This document shows, one piece after another, positions 8,664 to 20,040 of a stretch of DNA of 64,000 nt. The position numbers and the translations under genes were made by a program. The stretch is taken from assembly GCA_047967505.1 (NCBI GenBank), contig CM106540.1; one strand, written 5' to 3'. The notes under the pieces were generated by a model. It was not told the DNA's origin and did no database searches. It saw only the letters and a program-made list of their open reading frames with translations. This stretch comes from Dipteris shenzhenensis (taxonomy: Eukaryota > Polypodiophyta > Polypodiopsida > Gleicheniales). Position 1 is the stretch's first letter. Each line of letters begins with the position of its first letter.

Positions 8664-10977
8664 GTGAGTGTGTGCATTTTTGTAGAAGTATGTCTTCCAG
8701 GAGTATGTGTTGTTGAGAGTTTCATTTTCTCAAATGCAAAATAAAATTGCATGTGAGGCATTACTTTGAGTTGTTTGGTGTGATAGCTTAGAGCAAGATC
8801 AAGATCTTTGCCTAGGTCATATCCGTTGTTTGCACAGCGCTAACTAGACTCACTAGAAGTGGATGTTTTGTGGCATCTCCTTGGTTCGATGGTGGATCAT
8901 AGGAGATTCGTTTATTGCCTATTGCATTTGATTGTTTCCTTTGTATCATTGTACATGTTTTGCCATGCTTGGAACTCATCACTCAAGCAATGTTCTTTCC
9001 CAATGAAAGGCAAATGAAGCAAACATAGCTCTCTATAATGGTTTTTTGTGTCTCTTGCTCTATTGTAATTGTGAATCGGATTATCTTGTCCCACTTTCTT
9101 TTCTTTGCTCCATTCTTAAGTATCCTATAATAAAAAATGTAGGTTGTCAAGATTAGATGTTGCAGATCCATGCTGCATTTATAGTAGTTGCTAACTTTGT
9201 CGAAGAAAAAAATGTCCACACTATTCAGATCCATCCTTTCAAGTTGGTTATGTCTTCTAAGTAGCAAAGTGCATTCCTCAAGAGTGCTTGTGTTAATGTA
9301 AGTGAAGTGTCTTGAGCTGCTTGTAAGAAGCAGTAACAAAGCCAAGTAAATAGCTTGTTGTGTGCTTACATGTGTCTTAAAAATTGTGTTGCCTACTTTG
9401 GGGCGTAGCGCGGCTTGTTTGCTACTACACCAGTCCCCATGCAAGATGCAACTTCTTGGGTGATTGCCTATGAAAATGTCTTTTTTGTCATATACGATGT
9501 GCAATATGCTACTGCACCATGTGGGTTCATGACATATCGGATTCTGTGTTGGCTCCCCATAGTTTTGTCATGGTTGGTTTTAAATTTTTTGTGTAGATGT
9601 CTTTAGGATGCCTACAAAGGAGCAAGGTTACTTGTGAAGAACATGCAAAGCCCAAATGTATTCTTCCTTTGTGAGCATCAATTTTGTCAAGAATGCACCA
9701 AAGACTAATTATAGTGTTGCTTGATCCTAAAGGAGAGGTTCAATGCATTTCAAATTCTTCTTCAAGAAGGAGGTGATTGATGCTCTTTCTAGGGCATGAA
9801 CTATCTATGTTTTCTATGTGGGTGCACGTTCCTAGGAATCCAAACTTGCAAGCCTTATTTCTTCTCCTACAAGTTTTTTTGTTCTTATGTGGTTGGAGTT
9901 CTTTGTTAGGCAAGTCGATATTGGAGATGCTTGTGGTTGATAAAGAGACGGACAAAACCAAGAAAGACGACCAAAAAAACTAGCAAACACAACTAGAACT
10001 CGAGGATGTGAACACGTGCTACAATCAAAGCGGTTGGGGTTGACATCTCTTATATTCCTTACGGGAACTAATCCCAGACCTACCACGTGGCATGAATTTG
10101 GAGTCTTAGTGATGCATTCTAGAGGTTCGGGGGAGGAGGAGGCAGGTTTGGGGGAGGAGGAGGGAGGCTCGGAGAGATGGAGGAAGAGGAGTAGGTCAAG
10201 GGAGTGCCACCTAGCATGGATGCAAAGGGCCATCGACACATGGCAGTAGCTGTCAACACACTGGAGACAAACTAGAGGGGGCATATTGGACATTGTGCCA
10301 GACGGACATGGAGGCAGAAATACATGGTGACTGTGGAGGTGGGGATAGACTGTCATGGTGAGACAACCTAATAGTTGTGCCATGTGGCACTAGCAGTGTG
10401 GAAGAACCTGACTGGGTAGATGACCTGGCCCACTGTGGTGACGGGGTAGAGGGGCGCTCTGCCTAGATGGCAACATACCTATGGCGTGCGAAGGCATTGA
10501 AAGCTGGGGCTATAGCATGCAAGCTAGGCTATAAGCCTATAACACGGCAGAGCCACCAGATATGCCACATGGCAACCATCGATGACGATGGGGACTCTAG
10601 CACAAATAGTGCAACAAGAGATGGAGGACACTGGCCTGGATGGGCAGGCTCAACGTGGCACGGGCACAGTTGCAGTTGACGTGGCATGATTGTGATGTGG
10701 CATGGGCACAGTTGTTGCAAAGAGTAGCTCGAGTTAGGGAGATAGATAGTGTGGCCATTCAACAAGGACGACGCACATGGTGCGCAGGCCCAGTCATCAT
10801 GAGGTGGGTGGCAGCTAGGACACATGGACAAGAAAGAGAGGGGGAAGTAAATGCTGCCGGCTAGCCACATCAAGCAAAGACAGAGAACATGGCGGCGACA
10901 CGCCATCGAGCAGAGAATGTGGCGACGACATGCGACAAACGAGGCAGCTGGCCCAGTTGAGTGGTCACCATGTGGCC
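8664..10977. other. No recognisable gene; GC-richer TGGCA-rich stretch at right
   Basis: Frames up to 183 codons exist here (for example minus strand 9832-10383), but none shows a family motif or amino-acid bias typical of a protein. From about 10250 to 10960 the sequence is rich in variants of GTGGCA/ATGGCAC and purine-rich GAGGAGG runs, comparable to stretches at 54940-55170 and 60120-60310. I see no LTR boundary or RNA gene. Confidence 0.5.
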
Positions 10978-11021
10978 ATTATTTAAAATCTCTCTATTTG
11001 TAGAAATAGTTTGCGATGTTG
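10978..11021 (+). repeat. 44-bp repeat shared with 33643-33686
   Basis: ATTATTTAAAATCTCTCTA and the following sequence to GCGATGTTG are identical at both places. The copies flank, on the outside, the two copia LTRs at 11774 and 33401, and both are followed by GT-rich tracts. Confidence 0.85.
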
Positions 11022-11090
11022 CCTGGTGGTAAGAAAGTGCGTGTGTACTCGCGCACGTGCACGCATAGGTGTTTGTGTGTGTGTGCATGT

Positions 11091-11152
<62 letters not shown>

Positions 11153-11206
11153 ATGCATGTGTGAATTCAAGCATCAACTAGGCCTTTGTAGCACCACAAT
11201 TTAGGG

Positions 11207-11250
<44 letters not shown>

Positions 11251-11272
11251 CACCCACCCACACACACACACA

Positions 11273-11309
<37 letters not shown>

Positions 11310-11465
11310 TTTGCACACTTAATCGAGCTATTATTTTTTAGTAGTATAAGAAGACATACTCCATTGGATACCTTTGTGCATACATATATTTTTCCACCTC
11401 AAAGACTAATTACAAAAGTGTTTGTGTGTGTGTGTGTGCACGTGCGTGCATGCATGTGTGTGTGT

Positions 11466-11537
<72 letters not shown>

Positions 11538-11768
11538 ATGCATGCATGCATGAGTTCAACCCTTAACTAGGCCTTTGCAGCACCACAATTTAAAAAAAAA
11601 TAAGAGAAACATTTATTTAGCGTTTTCTTTTGAGAGGGGGGGGATGATGCGGATGGATGTAGAAAGAGAGAGAGGGGGAGAGAGAGAGAGAGAGAGAGAG
11701 CACGCATGCACGAGTTCAACCTTCAACTAGGCCTTCGTGGCACCACAATTTAGGAGGGTTACAAGAAG
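11022..11768 (+). repeat. Compound GT/GA microsatellite array with three copies of a 56-bp unit
   Basis: Long (GT)n and (GA)n tracts alternate with a conserved unit that starts GCATGCATG and ends CACCACAATTTA, containing AACTAGGCCTT. Copies are at about 11151-11206, 11537-11592 and 11700-11755, each directly after a GA tract. Short CA and CT tracts lie at 11250-11310. The pattern looks like a microsatellite that carries its flank when it duplicates. No gene is present. Confidence 0.85.
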
Positions 11769-11773
11769 GTCTC

Positions 11774-12123
11774 TGTTTAGATATCGAGCTCCACTCGTCA
11801 TATGCCAGGGTGACCGTTGTGCATTTATGTCACTGACTTATTAGCTACAGATGCGGTTGATACAGTGCCCATGAATAATAGCTAGATGACAGCTATCCTT
11901 ATCTACTCTAGTTCGTGGCTCAGTTAGTATGCCACCTTAGTTAGTTGAGTTTGGTTTGAGACCCACATATAGGGTTCTTCTATTTCTTTGTACTAGAGTT
12001 CTTTTGGCTTTCACAACTAAGAAGAGGAAAACTATTTTCAGCCTCCACCTGTGTGTATTCGCCCATTGTGTATGTGAGAAAGCCGCAAGTGAGACTCCTT
12101 CCCTCTCTCCCACTATCCTCACA
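11774..12123 (+). repeat. Copia 5' LTR (350 bp)
   Basis: It runs from TGTTTAGATATCGAG to CTATCCTCACA and is directly followed by the primer site. Two other copies are at 16952-17304 and 33050-33401. By eye each pair differs by roughly 15-20 substitutions, several of them C/T or G/A changes. GTCTC precedes it. Confidence 0.9.
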
Positions 12124-12136
12124 TGGTATCAGAGCC
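12124..12136 (+). promoter_or_regulatory. Copia primer binding site, TGGTATCAGAGCC
   Basis: It exactly matches the standard copia primer site complementary to plant initiator methionine tRNA, immediately after the LTR. It would prime minus-strand DNA synthesis. Confidence 0.9.
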
Positions 12137-12666
12137 TTGTTCTGGTAAGGAGCTCAAGAAAGCAAACCAAGTTCGCGGTGTCTTGGTAAGAGGACCAGTG
12201 TTGCTTTCCTATTTCAAGTTTGGGAGCAAATCTCTATAGGTAGGATAGCCAAAAGTGCAAGAGTGCACTGTCTCATATTGAGATGCCCTTCGCAGTGTGG
12301 CGAGAGCGCAGTATATGCTGCGGGCAAGGGCAAAGCCCTTGGTGAGTTTATTTTTCTGATTCAAGGACATTTCGAGGCCCATTTTGAAGGCAGAAGTTCT
12401 TCGCAAGCACTCAGAAAAAGGCCCTGTTTTTGCTGTGCGACCACTACTCTGTTAGTCGGTGAAAAGTTGCCGTAGAAATTGCATCATATGCCTGTGTGCA
12501 GAGATATTGGGAGTTGCAGAATCATGCTTGTTGCCTATTGATGCAAAATCGTCACTAGGAAGTGACTGTGTGGTCAAATACCACTTTTGTCAGTTTTGCA
12601 GATCTGCCCGTGTGAGGCAAAAGCTGTGTTTTTTTGTAGTGATAGAATATTTTGCAGTGTTCTGTA

Positions 12667-13593
12667 ATGGCGTTTGATTCTCTTTTATAGATTGTCACTG
12701 AAAAGCTTGACAAGAACAACTTCCAGGCATGGAAGTTTAGAATGATAAATTTCCTTATGGGAAAAGGTTATTGGGAGTTCATAATAGGAAATGAAGAAGA
12801 ACCAGTTCTTCCTAATGTTCCCAATCAACAAGAAATGCAGGCATTTAAAGGATGGCATGAGAGAGCCAGAAAAGTTATGTACTGGCTGTCTATCAGTATT
12901 TCGAACTCTATGATTGTGCATATTCAGGATGCAAGTACGCCAAAGGAGGCATGGGATACTTTGGCAAAAATGTACAGCACAAATACGCAAGCCAGGAAAA
13001 TGCAGCTCAAACAGGAGTTACACAATGTGCAAAGAGAAAATTTGAGCATCAATGACTACCACATGAAGGTGAAGAAAATTGCAGATGCACTTGCTTCCAT
13101 TGGGTCACCCGTGGAAGATGATGATCTAGTTTCTGTGACCTTGAATGATCTAGGAAAGGATTATGCACAGTTCTGGACATCCATCGCCGTCTGTGAAAAA
13201 TTTCCTAATTTTGAAGAGTTGTTTGCTCTTCTAATTTCCGAAGAGGAGAGAAATGGGGGTGCATCTTCTTCAGGAGAAACTTTAAAAGAAACTGTTTTCT
13301 ACTCAAATGCTGGAAGAGGTAGAGGCAGAGGTAGAGGAGGCCGATCTACAGGCCATGGTAGAAATCAAAATATGCAGCAAACTCAAGAAAACCAGTCCTA
13401 TGCAGGAGGACGTGGTAATTCTAGAGGCAGGGGGAGCCAAAGAGGCCGTGGTGGATGGCAGAGAGGCCAAAATGCAAACAACAATGTTGAATGCTACCAC
13501 TGTGGTAAAATGGGTCATATGGCTAAGGACTGCTACAAAAAGCAGAATGACATTGAATGGAAAATTGTAGCAAGGCAATTATGCATCTTCTAG
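12667..13593 (+). pseudogene. gag: Copia Gag
   Basis: The frame begins ATG at 12667, meets a TAG at 12688-12690 (codon 8), then continues open from 12691 to a TAG ending at 13593. The Gag nucleocapsid-forming region includes NNFQAWKFRMINFLMGKGYW at the N-terminus and the UBN2-type core (KEAWDTLAKMYSTNTQARKM). An Arg/Gly-rich linker follows (RGRGRGGRS) and then one CCHC knuckle, CYHCGKMGHMAKDC (about 13492-13533), which would bind RNA. The frame ends early through a frameshift near 13565; a different frame continues the polyprotein. Gag is nearly full length, so the early TAG is the main N-terminal lesion. Confidence 0.85.
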
Positions 13594-13615
13594 TAGACAG
13601 GGTGATGACAGAAAT

Positions 13616-14944
13616 GAGCATCTATTTATGGTGTAGCACATGACCAATTTTGTGACAAGTGCAGAAGAACGAAATGATGTGTGGCATGTTGACTCAGGTG
13701 CATCAAACCACATGACAGGTCATGTAGAGTGGATGCAGGATGCAAGGAAAATGGAAAAACCAGGATTTGTGGAGACTGGTGATGATACTGCACATCCTAT
13801 TGTGCAGATTGGTAAAATTCCTTTGTCTATGCTGGATGGGAAAAAGAAATACCTATCTGATGTATTTCATGTCCCGAACATCACCAAGAATCTGGTTTCT
13901 GTTGGTCAAATGGTTGAGCAGGGCTTGTAGGTCAGATTTAATTCTCATGGATGCTTTGTTGAGGATATGAAAAATAACGGTCGCTTGATAGCAAAAGGAA
14001 AGAAGAAGGGCAGGATGTTTACGTTGGATGCGGACATGCCTGAATTGAGTGCAGCAATGTTTGCACATGGGACCAGTGTAGTTGCAGATATTGATATCTG
14101 GCATAAACGCATTGGTCATGTTAATATACAGTGACTTAAATCAATGCAAGCCCAAAATACTATTGCAGGATTGCCTAAATTCAAGGTTGCAAAAATGCAT
14201 AAGGTTTGTGAAGCCTATCAATTTGGAAAACAGGCAAGGAAACCATTTCCTAGGCATGTTCAAGAGAGTAAAAAGCCATTGGAATTAATCCACTCTGATG
14301 TGTGGACTACTAAAGCTGCATCTATTGGAGGCTGTCACTATTTTATCACTTTTATTGATGACTTCAGCAGAAATGGGCACTTCAAACCTTTTAAAGCTAT
14401 GGTTGAAAAAGAAACAGGCCTACAAATAAAATGCCTAAGGTCAGATGGAGGGGGAAAGTACCTCTCAAATGAGTTTGCAAGGTTCCTACAAGAGCATGGC
14501 ATAAAGCAGCAATATTCATGCAGTCATACCCCACATCAAAATGGACTTGCAGAAAGGAAAAACAGGCATATTGGAGAGGTATCTCGGGCCATGTTAAATG
14601 AAAAAGATCTACCAGATTATTATTGGGCTGAAGCAGTTGCTACGGCAGTTTACATAATGAATAGGACTCCCATTGCAGCAACATATGGCATGACGCCAAA
14701 GGAGATGTATACTAGTAGGAAACCAGACATTTCTCATTTGAAAATTTTTTGTTGCATTGCCTATGTTCATGTGCCAAATGAGTTGAGGTCCAAGTTGGAT
14801 CCAAAAGCTGAGAAGTGTGTCTTTATTGGTTATTCTCTGCAGCAGAAAGGGTATAGATGCTATAACCCTTCTACTCGTAAGTTTACAGTGAGCAGAGATG
14901 TTGTTTTTGATGAGATGGCAGTTGGTATAAACCAGCAAATGTGA
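13616..14944 (+). pseudogene. pol: Copia protease and integrase
   Basis: One frame carries the protease VWHVDSGASNHMTGH (catalytic Asp, about 13679-13723), the integrase zinc region starting IWHKRIGHVN (14097), and the core ELIHSDVWTTKAAS, FITFIDDFSR, KCLRSDGGGKYLSNEF and HTPHQNGLAERKNR, so all three acidic DDE positions can be located. The frame is broken by TAG at 13634, TAG at 13928 and TGA at 14132. About ten residues are missing after FIDDFSR. The TGA is best explained by C-to-T change in a CGA codon. The frame ends at 14944, where a frameshift separates it from RT. Confidence 0.85.
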
Positions 14945-15942
14945 TGATTGATGTAGATGCACAAAATGGTAATGCTGCACAGAATTCAATGCAGCAGTCA
15001 CAAAATATCAGTGGACCTGCAGTGTCCTCTAGCAATGGTTCACTTACTTCGCCATGGACAGGTAGATTGAGATCAGGAGAATCTCCTCAAAGCAATGCAG
15101 ATAGTGGTACGCAGGTATCACGAAAAGGAAAAGAGAAGGTAGATCAGCCCATGTTTGATGTGAATCCAGGTCACTCTCATGTGGATGGTGAATCCAGTGG
15201 CTCAGAACAGAGCATTGATGATGAGTTGGGTACTCCTTCTGTTGTTACACTTGGAGTAAGGAAGACCAGGGATGTTTTGAGAGCACCTGGAAGTGAGCCT
15301 ATTTTGTGCAGGTCTACCAAAGCTAGGTATCCTGTGGATAGGCTGAAATATGATGGATTTATAGCCATTCACTATGCCTATATGGTCAAAGTGATACAGG
15401 AACCAGAACCCACTTCTTTTGAGCAAGCCATGGGAAATGAAAAATGGGAGAAAGCCATGGATGAAGAAATGGATGCCTTGGAAGCAAATGCTACATGGGA
15501 ATTGGTGCCTTTGCCTAAAAACAAGAATGCAATTGGCTATAAGTGGGTTTATAAGATCAAGCACAATGCAGATGGTTCTATGAATAGATACAAGGCAAGA
15601 TTAGTTGTCAAGGGGTATGCACAGACATATGGCATTGATTATGAAGAAACGTTCAGTCCGGTTGCAAGGATGGCAACTGTAAGAGCAATCATTGGTATGG
15701 CTGCATCAAAGGGATGGTCTTTACATCAGATGGATGTAAAGAATGCCTTCTTGCATGGTGATTTGCAAGAAGAGGTCTTTATGGAGCAACCAGTAGGTTA
15801 TGTTCATGCTATTCATCCTGAGTTTGTTTGCAGGTTGAAGAAAGCCTTGTATGGCTTGAAGCAAGCACCTAGAGCATGGTCTGACAAGATAGGACAGTAT
15901 CTTGTCACTATTGGCTTTCAGATTTCCAAGGCAGATTTCTAA
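14941..15942 (+). pseudogene. pol: Copia reverse transcriptase, N-terminal and palm part
   Basis: After a Ser/Asn-rich linker the frame enters RT: TWELVPLPKNKNAIGYKWVY, RYKARLVVKGYAQTYGIDYE, ETFSPVARMATVRAIIGMAA, HQMDVKNAFLHGDLQEEVFM (catalytic Asp of motif A) and [18 protein letters not shown]. It stops at TAA 15940-15942, and the same frame continues beyond. Reverse transcriptase would copy element RNA to DNA. Nearly all conserved palm residues are kept, so apart from the stops this is the best-preserved pol domain in the window. Confidence 0.9.
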
Positions 15943-16939
15943 CTCTATGTGAGAAAAACAGAGAAAGGTATTATGTTGCTTGTCATTTATGTTGATGATT
16001 TGATCATCACAGGTGATAATGATGAAGATATCCTTCATGTGAAAATGCTATTGAAGCAGAAGTTTGAGATGAAGGATTTGGGAGAGCTGCATTATTTCTT
16101 GGGCATTGAGGTGATTAGATCACCAAGTGGGATACAGCTCTTGCAGAGGCAGTATGGATTGGACATGCTATCCAAATATGGGATGACAGGCTGTAAGCCT
16201 ATTTCAATTCCTTTGGAGCAGAATGTGAAGCTAAGCATAGATGCAGGTGAGCTTCTGGAAGACCCTACTATGTACAGACGCATAGTAGGAAGTTTGATTT
16301 ATACAACCATTACCAGGCCATATTTAAGCTATGCTCTTGGATTGGTAAGTCAGTTTATGCAGGCTCCAAGGAAACCACATTTAGATGTAGCTAGACGCAT
16401 ACTCAGGTATGTGAAGTCCACATTGCAGTATGGACTATTTTATGAGGCTGGGGTTCAGATACAGTTGCATGGATACACTGATGCTGATTGGGCTGGTAGT
16501 ACTTCTGATAGACAATCTACCAGTGGATATGTGTTCTCTTTTGGGAGTGTTGTAGTCACCTAGAGCAGCAAGAAACAGCCTACAGTTGCCTCGTCGAGCA
16601 CAGAGGCTGAGTACAGGGGTGCAACAATGGCTGCATGTGAGGTAGCTTGGTTGCATAAGCTACTTTATGATATGCATCAGTCTACAGATGGGCCAGTTGT
16701 CATTTATTATGACAACATGAGCAGTATACACTTGGCAAATAACCTAGTCTATCATGCTAGAACAAAGCACATTGAGGTGCATTATCACTATATGTGTGAG
16801 AGAAGGTTTTACTAGGTCTTATTGATCTAGTTTATGTCAGCATAGAGGATCAAGTCGCTGACATATTCATGAAGGCATTGGGCACAGAGAAGCTACACAA
16901 TTTCAGAGACCTGCTTGGTGTGCAAGGATTGGGATTGAG
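15943..16939 (+). pseudogene. pol: Copia RT C-terminus and RNase H
   Basis: In phase with the upstream RT frame, this part has the catalytic LLVIYVDDLIITGDND (YVDD at about 15988), the MKDLGELHYFLGIEV block and the RNase H core with YTDADWAGSTSDRQSTSGY, SSTEAEYRGA and HARTKHIEVHYHY. A TAG at 16561 replaces the usual Trp codon before SSKKQ. A two-base insertion near 16795 (compare 32888-32900) shifts the end, and the last residues before the polypurine tract are in another frame. Confidence 0.9.
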
Positions 16940-16951
16940 CTCAAGGGGGAG
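16940..16951 (+). promoter_or_regulatory. Copia polypurine tract
   Basis: The run CTCAAGGGGGAG directly precedes the TGTTGAGATATC start of the 3' LTR. The homologous position at about 33040-33049 reads CTCGAGGGGGAG. Confidence 0.8.
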
Positions 16952-17304
16952 TGTTGAGATATCGAGCTCCACTCATGATATGCCAGGGTGACTGTTGTGC
17001 ATTTATGTCACCGACTTGTTAGCTGCAAATGCGGTTGGTACACCACCCACGAATAATAGCTGGATGACAGCTATCCTTATCTACTCTAGTTCGTGGCTCA
17101 GTTAGTATGCCACCTTAGTTAGTTGAGTTTGGTTTTAGACCCACATATAGGGTTCTTCTATTTCTTTGTACTAGAGTTCTTTTGGCTTTCACAACGAAGA
17201 AGAGCAAACTGTTTTCAGCCTCCACCTTTGTGTGTGTATTCCCCCATTGTGTATGTGAGAAAGCCATAAGTGAGACTCCTTCCCTCTCTCCCACTATCTT
17301 CACA
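16952..17304 (+). repeat. Copia LTR (353 bp) adjoining the gag-protease element
   Basis: It runs from TGTTGAGATATC to CTATCTTCACA. It carries private differences (for example GTTTTAGACCC and AACGAAGAAGAGC) that are absent from both other LTR copies. The next bases, TTCTTCTTATGCATTTATGG, align to 21858 onward inside the long LTR at 20644-22779, so this LTR was inserted into a copy of that long LTR. Confidence 0.9.
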
Positions 17305-18308
17305 TTCTTCTTATGCATTTATGGTTCCTAAAGGAGGGAAAGTTTTGCTGTGTTTCAAGTCGTAGGTTCAGTTCTACAAGGTGGCCAAGTTGGTAGAGAA
17401 AGTTTCGTTTGACAGCAGCTGATCGTGTGGGATTTGCACTTGAGAAACCAAGGGAAGCCACTTGTGAAGGTGAACAGTGCATGCAAATCCACAACGACAA
17501 TGGAACTCGGTGGATCAAAGAGGAGACTGTTCGCTACAAGGATATCATGCCTTTTGATGGGATATGAAAGGTAGACTATAGGCTAGTGCGACTATTTTAC
17601 TCACAAGGATTGCAAAATAGCTATAGCTATTAGTGTTGCCGGCTGCAATCCAAAGGCAATACATGAAGCCTCTTAGTCGTCGGTTTTTGCTCAAGGGCCG
17701 TGTAGGTTAAGGGATGATAGAAAGGATGTAAGTCGAGGTGTTTGAATACATTCCTTACTTTGGCCATATGTAATTCGAAGGGCTACAGTAAGCTGAAAGC
17801 ATAGAAGACAATACTATTGCAGGCAATTACGTGGAGATCTAGTATGGTTCACTGCATGAGAATAGTAGCATGGGTGACAATGTGTAAAGGAAAGTGAAGA
17901 TTACAAGGAAGGCTTCTTCATTAGGCATAAGTGTTTGATCTACAATAGTGAAGATAAACACAAGGTAGAGAAAGGGAGTTGAGGCATTTAATACAGAGGT
18001 CCAAGGTTCCACCCGAGTTCCAAGGCATCCAGTCAGTCTTTGGCAAGCAAGGTTCTATCTGATCCTACACGGGGTTCTATCTACAAGTTGATGGTCGCTT
18101 GGAGGTTGTGATCTCTATATATTTCAGTGATCTTTGTATTTCCAACAATTATTAGAATTCATTGGTACATGGTGTTTTCTCGGTGTTTTTCCAGTCTATG
18201 GTGTTTTGAGTTTGTGTTGAGATTGTGTTTCCTCTCAGTGTGTTCGCAAATGTGACCGTTCATCAAGCTATAAAGGCATTTCGATGTAGCTCTGCCAGCC
18301 TCATCACA
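17305..18308 (+). repeat. 5' LTR (right-hand 1.0 kb) of the gag-protease element
   Basis: Colinear with 21858-22779 of the 3' LTR, with small indels (for example an extra 26 bp near 22420 in the 3' copy). It then continues about 95 bp further to CATCACA at 18308, which defines the LTR end. The left 1.2 kb of this LTR is missing. Confidence 0.8.
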
Positions 18309-18387
18309 TTTTTTGTGCCTCCACGGAGGATCGCTGGACCTTCAGTTTACAAGACTGAAATCATTAGTGCTTAATCATCATAAATTA

Positions 18388-19285
18388 TGGCTCAGGACTT
18401 CCCATTGTTTCATGGGATGCAGGCGAGGATGCCGAGAAATCCATGGAACAGTTGGAAATTACGTGTTTGATCAAGAATCGCCAAGATGCAGCCTTCATGT
18501 TACGGATCTTTACTTATTGTGTACAAGATGAAGCAAGGAGATGGTTTCATGCTTACGAAGCCGCTCAAGCAGCAAATAATCCACTAGTAGAGGTAACTTT
18601 TGAATTGGCAAGGGATGCTTTTTTACAGCATTATGGGAGGATAGAGGATCCGAATAAGTTGTGGCATGAAATACAAAATTTTGTGCAAAGAGGTCCCCTT
18701 GATGCATATATTCAGGATTTTAGCTGCTTGTGAGATCGTTGGTGTGTGTCACTAGGGAACGAGCAACCACATACCATGTTAAAGAAGGAGAAATTCATTT
18801 CAGGACGTAGAGGCCCTTTGCGGATGAAGCTGGAACTGAAACTTGTAGCCAATTTCCAAGAAGCAGTGGAGTTGGCAAAGGAAAAAGAGTGGAAGATAAT
18901 CAAAATGGAACAATTGACCATGGGAGTACAACAAATTTCGAGGAGGGAGGAACAACCTTCTAAGGGTGCTTTGGTTGCACCAGGAGAAACAAAGAATACG
19001 GAGAATGATAGTTTGTGTAAAGAAATGCATGAGGTGGTTGACATGTTCAAAAATCTTAGTCTCAATCTTTTGGGAGGTGCAGGAAGAGGACAAGGAAGAG
19101 GGCCCAAGCCACTGTACCAAAATCCAGGGAACAAACAGGATCCAAGAGCAGGTAGAGGAGCTAATCAGAGAAGGTTTGAACCTTATAATTGTTACAATTG
19201 TGGGGATTGGGGCCATAGTAGTCCAAATTGTGTGATAAGCCTCCACATAGAGGAGGAGACGTGTTTCCTTTGCCAAGAAATTTGA
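18388..19285 (+). pseudogene. gag: Gypsy-type Gag of the gag-protease element
   Basis: The likely start ATG at 18388 (MAQDFPLFHG) is separated by a frameshift near 18412 from the frame with SMEQLEITCLIKNRQDAAFM, a Gag core region with DEARRWFHAYE (capsid-type retrotrans_gag fold, WF motif) and FVQRGPLDAYIQDF. After a stop at 18731 another frame continues with a Glu/Lys-rich middle, RGQGRGPKPLYQN and the zinc knuckle CYNCGDWGHSSPNC (about 19189-19230). Gag would form the particle and package RNA. The knuckle is intact (CCHC). Two frameshifts or stops make it inactive. Confidence 0.75.
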
Positions 19286-19462
19286 ATAATCATGCAAATG
19301 ATTATGGAATAGAGATAAGGGGAATGCCTGGAACAATTGGGTTGGCACCAGAGAAAAAAGGGAAGGGGTAGATAGATGAAAGACAGCCTGATGTGTCACC
19401 GATACACCTAGAGGATCCTGAAGTGATGCTGGTTAAAAGAGCAAGAGAAAAAGAGCCTAAGA

Positions 19463-19985
19463 ATGGACATGGTAATGCAAAGAAGGGAAAATAAAAGAAA
19501 GGGGAGTCTATTTAAAGCAAAAAGAAATCAAGACCACGAAGGCATTTTCAAACAGGGGATTTACCGCTTGGGGGAATTACTCTCTTTGAAGGATTTGATA
19601 GGTAAGAAAGTGGATATTTCGTATGGTCAATTGATGGAGCTTTGCCCTCGGCTAAGAAGAGAATGGAAGCGACTAGTCAACCCACCTAAGCAAGAGAGAA
19701 AGAAGATGGTAAGGGTTCAATCCTTGGAAGAATTGCCTGATATATGTTCTGTGATTGATGCTTGGCATAAAGGAAAATCCATAGGAGAAGCTTGTGGTTC
19801 AGGCTACAAGATCCGGTTAGCAAATCATGCCAAGGTAAAATGTTTGGGAATATTGAATGATTTGGATGTGAGGGTTTTTGGGATTGATGTAAAGGTTGAT
19901 TGTCATGTTATGCCAACTGGAATGGGAGCCTTTCCATAATCTTGGGTAGGCCATGGTTGAGATTAGTAAAAGCAGTACAGGACTA
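19463..19985 (+). pseudogene. Gypsy-type protease-like domain
   Basis: The frame includes KKVDISYGQLMELCPRLRRE, which is like the segment before the protease in some plant gypsy elements, then GEACGSGYKIRLANHAKVKC at the position of the catalytic loop and CHVMPTGMGAFP. One base later in another frame follows ILGRPWLRLVKAVQDWG-like sequence (about 19940-19985, ILGRPWLR clear). The catalytic Asp-Ser/Thr-Gly is not present: the aligned residues read CGSG. Together with the frameshift this makes protease activity unlikely, but the family assignment is good. Confidence 0.65.
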
Positions 19986-20040
19986 GGGGAAGGGCATGCT
20001 TACTCTCCTGGATTGAAAAGGGCCAAGGAAAAAATTTAGC

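Larger units (their letters stand above)
11774..17304 (+). mobile_element. Ty1/copia LTR retrotransposon, full domain set, mosaic
   Basis: The element has two LTRs of about 350 bp, a primer site, a 530-bp leader, gag, protease, integrase, RT, RNase H and a polypurine tract; integrase before RT defines copia. It carries at least six in-frame stops and three or more frameshifts. The five bases before the left LTR (GTCTC) do not match those after the right LTR (TTCTT). The right flank is the interior of another LTR, whose missing left part is not found left of 11774. The copy therefore looks like a recombinant of two insertions rather than one simple insertion. Confidence 0.85.

Noticed and set aside
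9832-10383. 183-codon minus-strand open frame
   Set aside because: Overlaps other frames in GC-richer, repeat-like DNA, with no motif and an odd Pro/Ser/His/Cys composition; probably chance.
10870-11204. Frames of Ser-Leu, His-Thr, Arg-Glu and Cys-Val repeats
   Set aside because: Translations of GT, GA and CT microsatellites, not proteins.
11774-17304. Simple intact single insertion of a copia element
   Set aside because: The five-base flanks differ (GTCTC, TTCTT) and the right flank is an LTR interior whose counterpart is not on the left.
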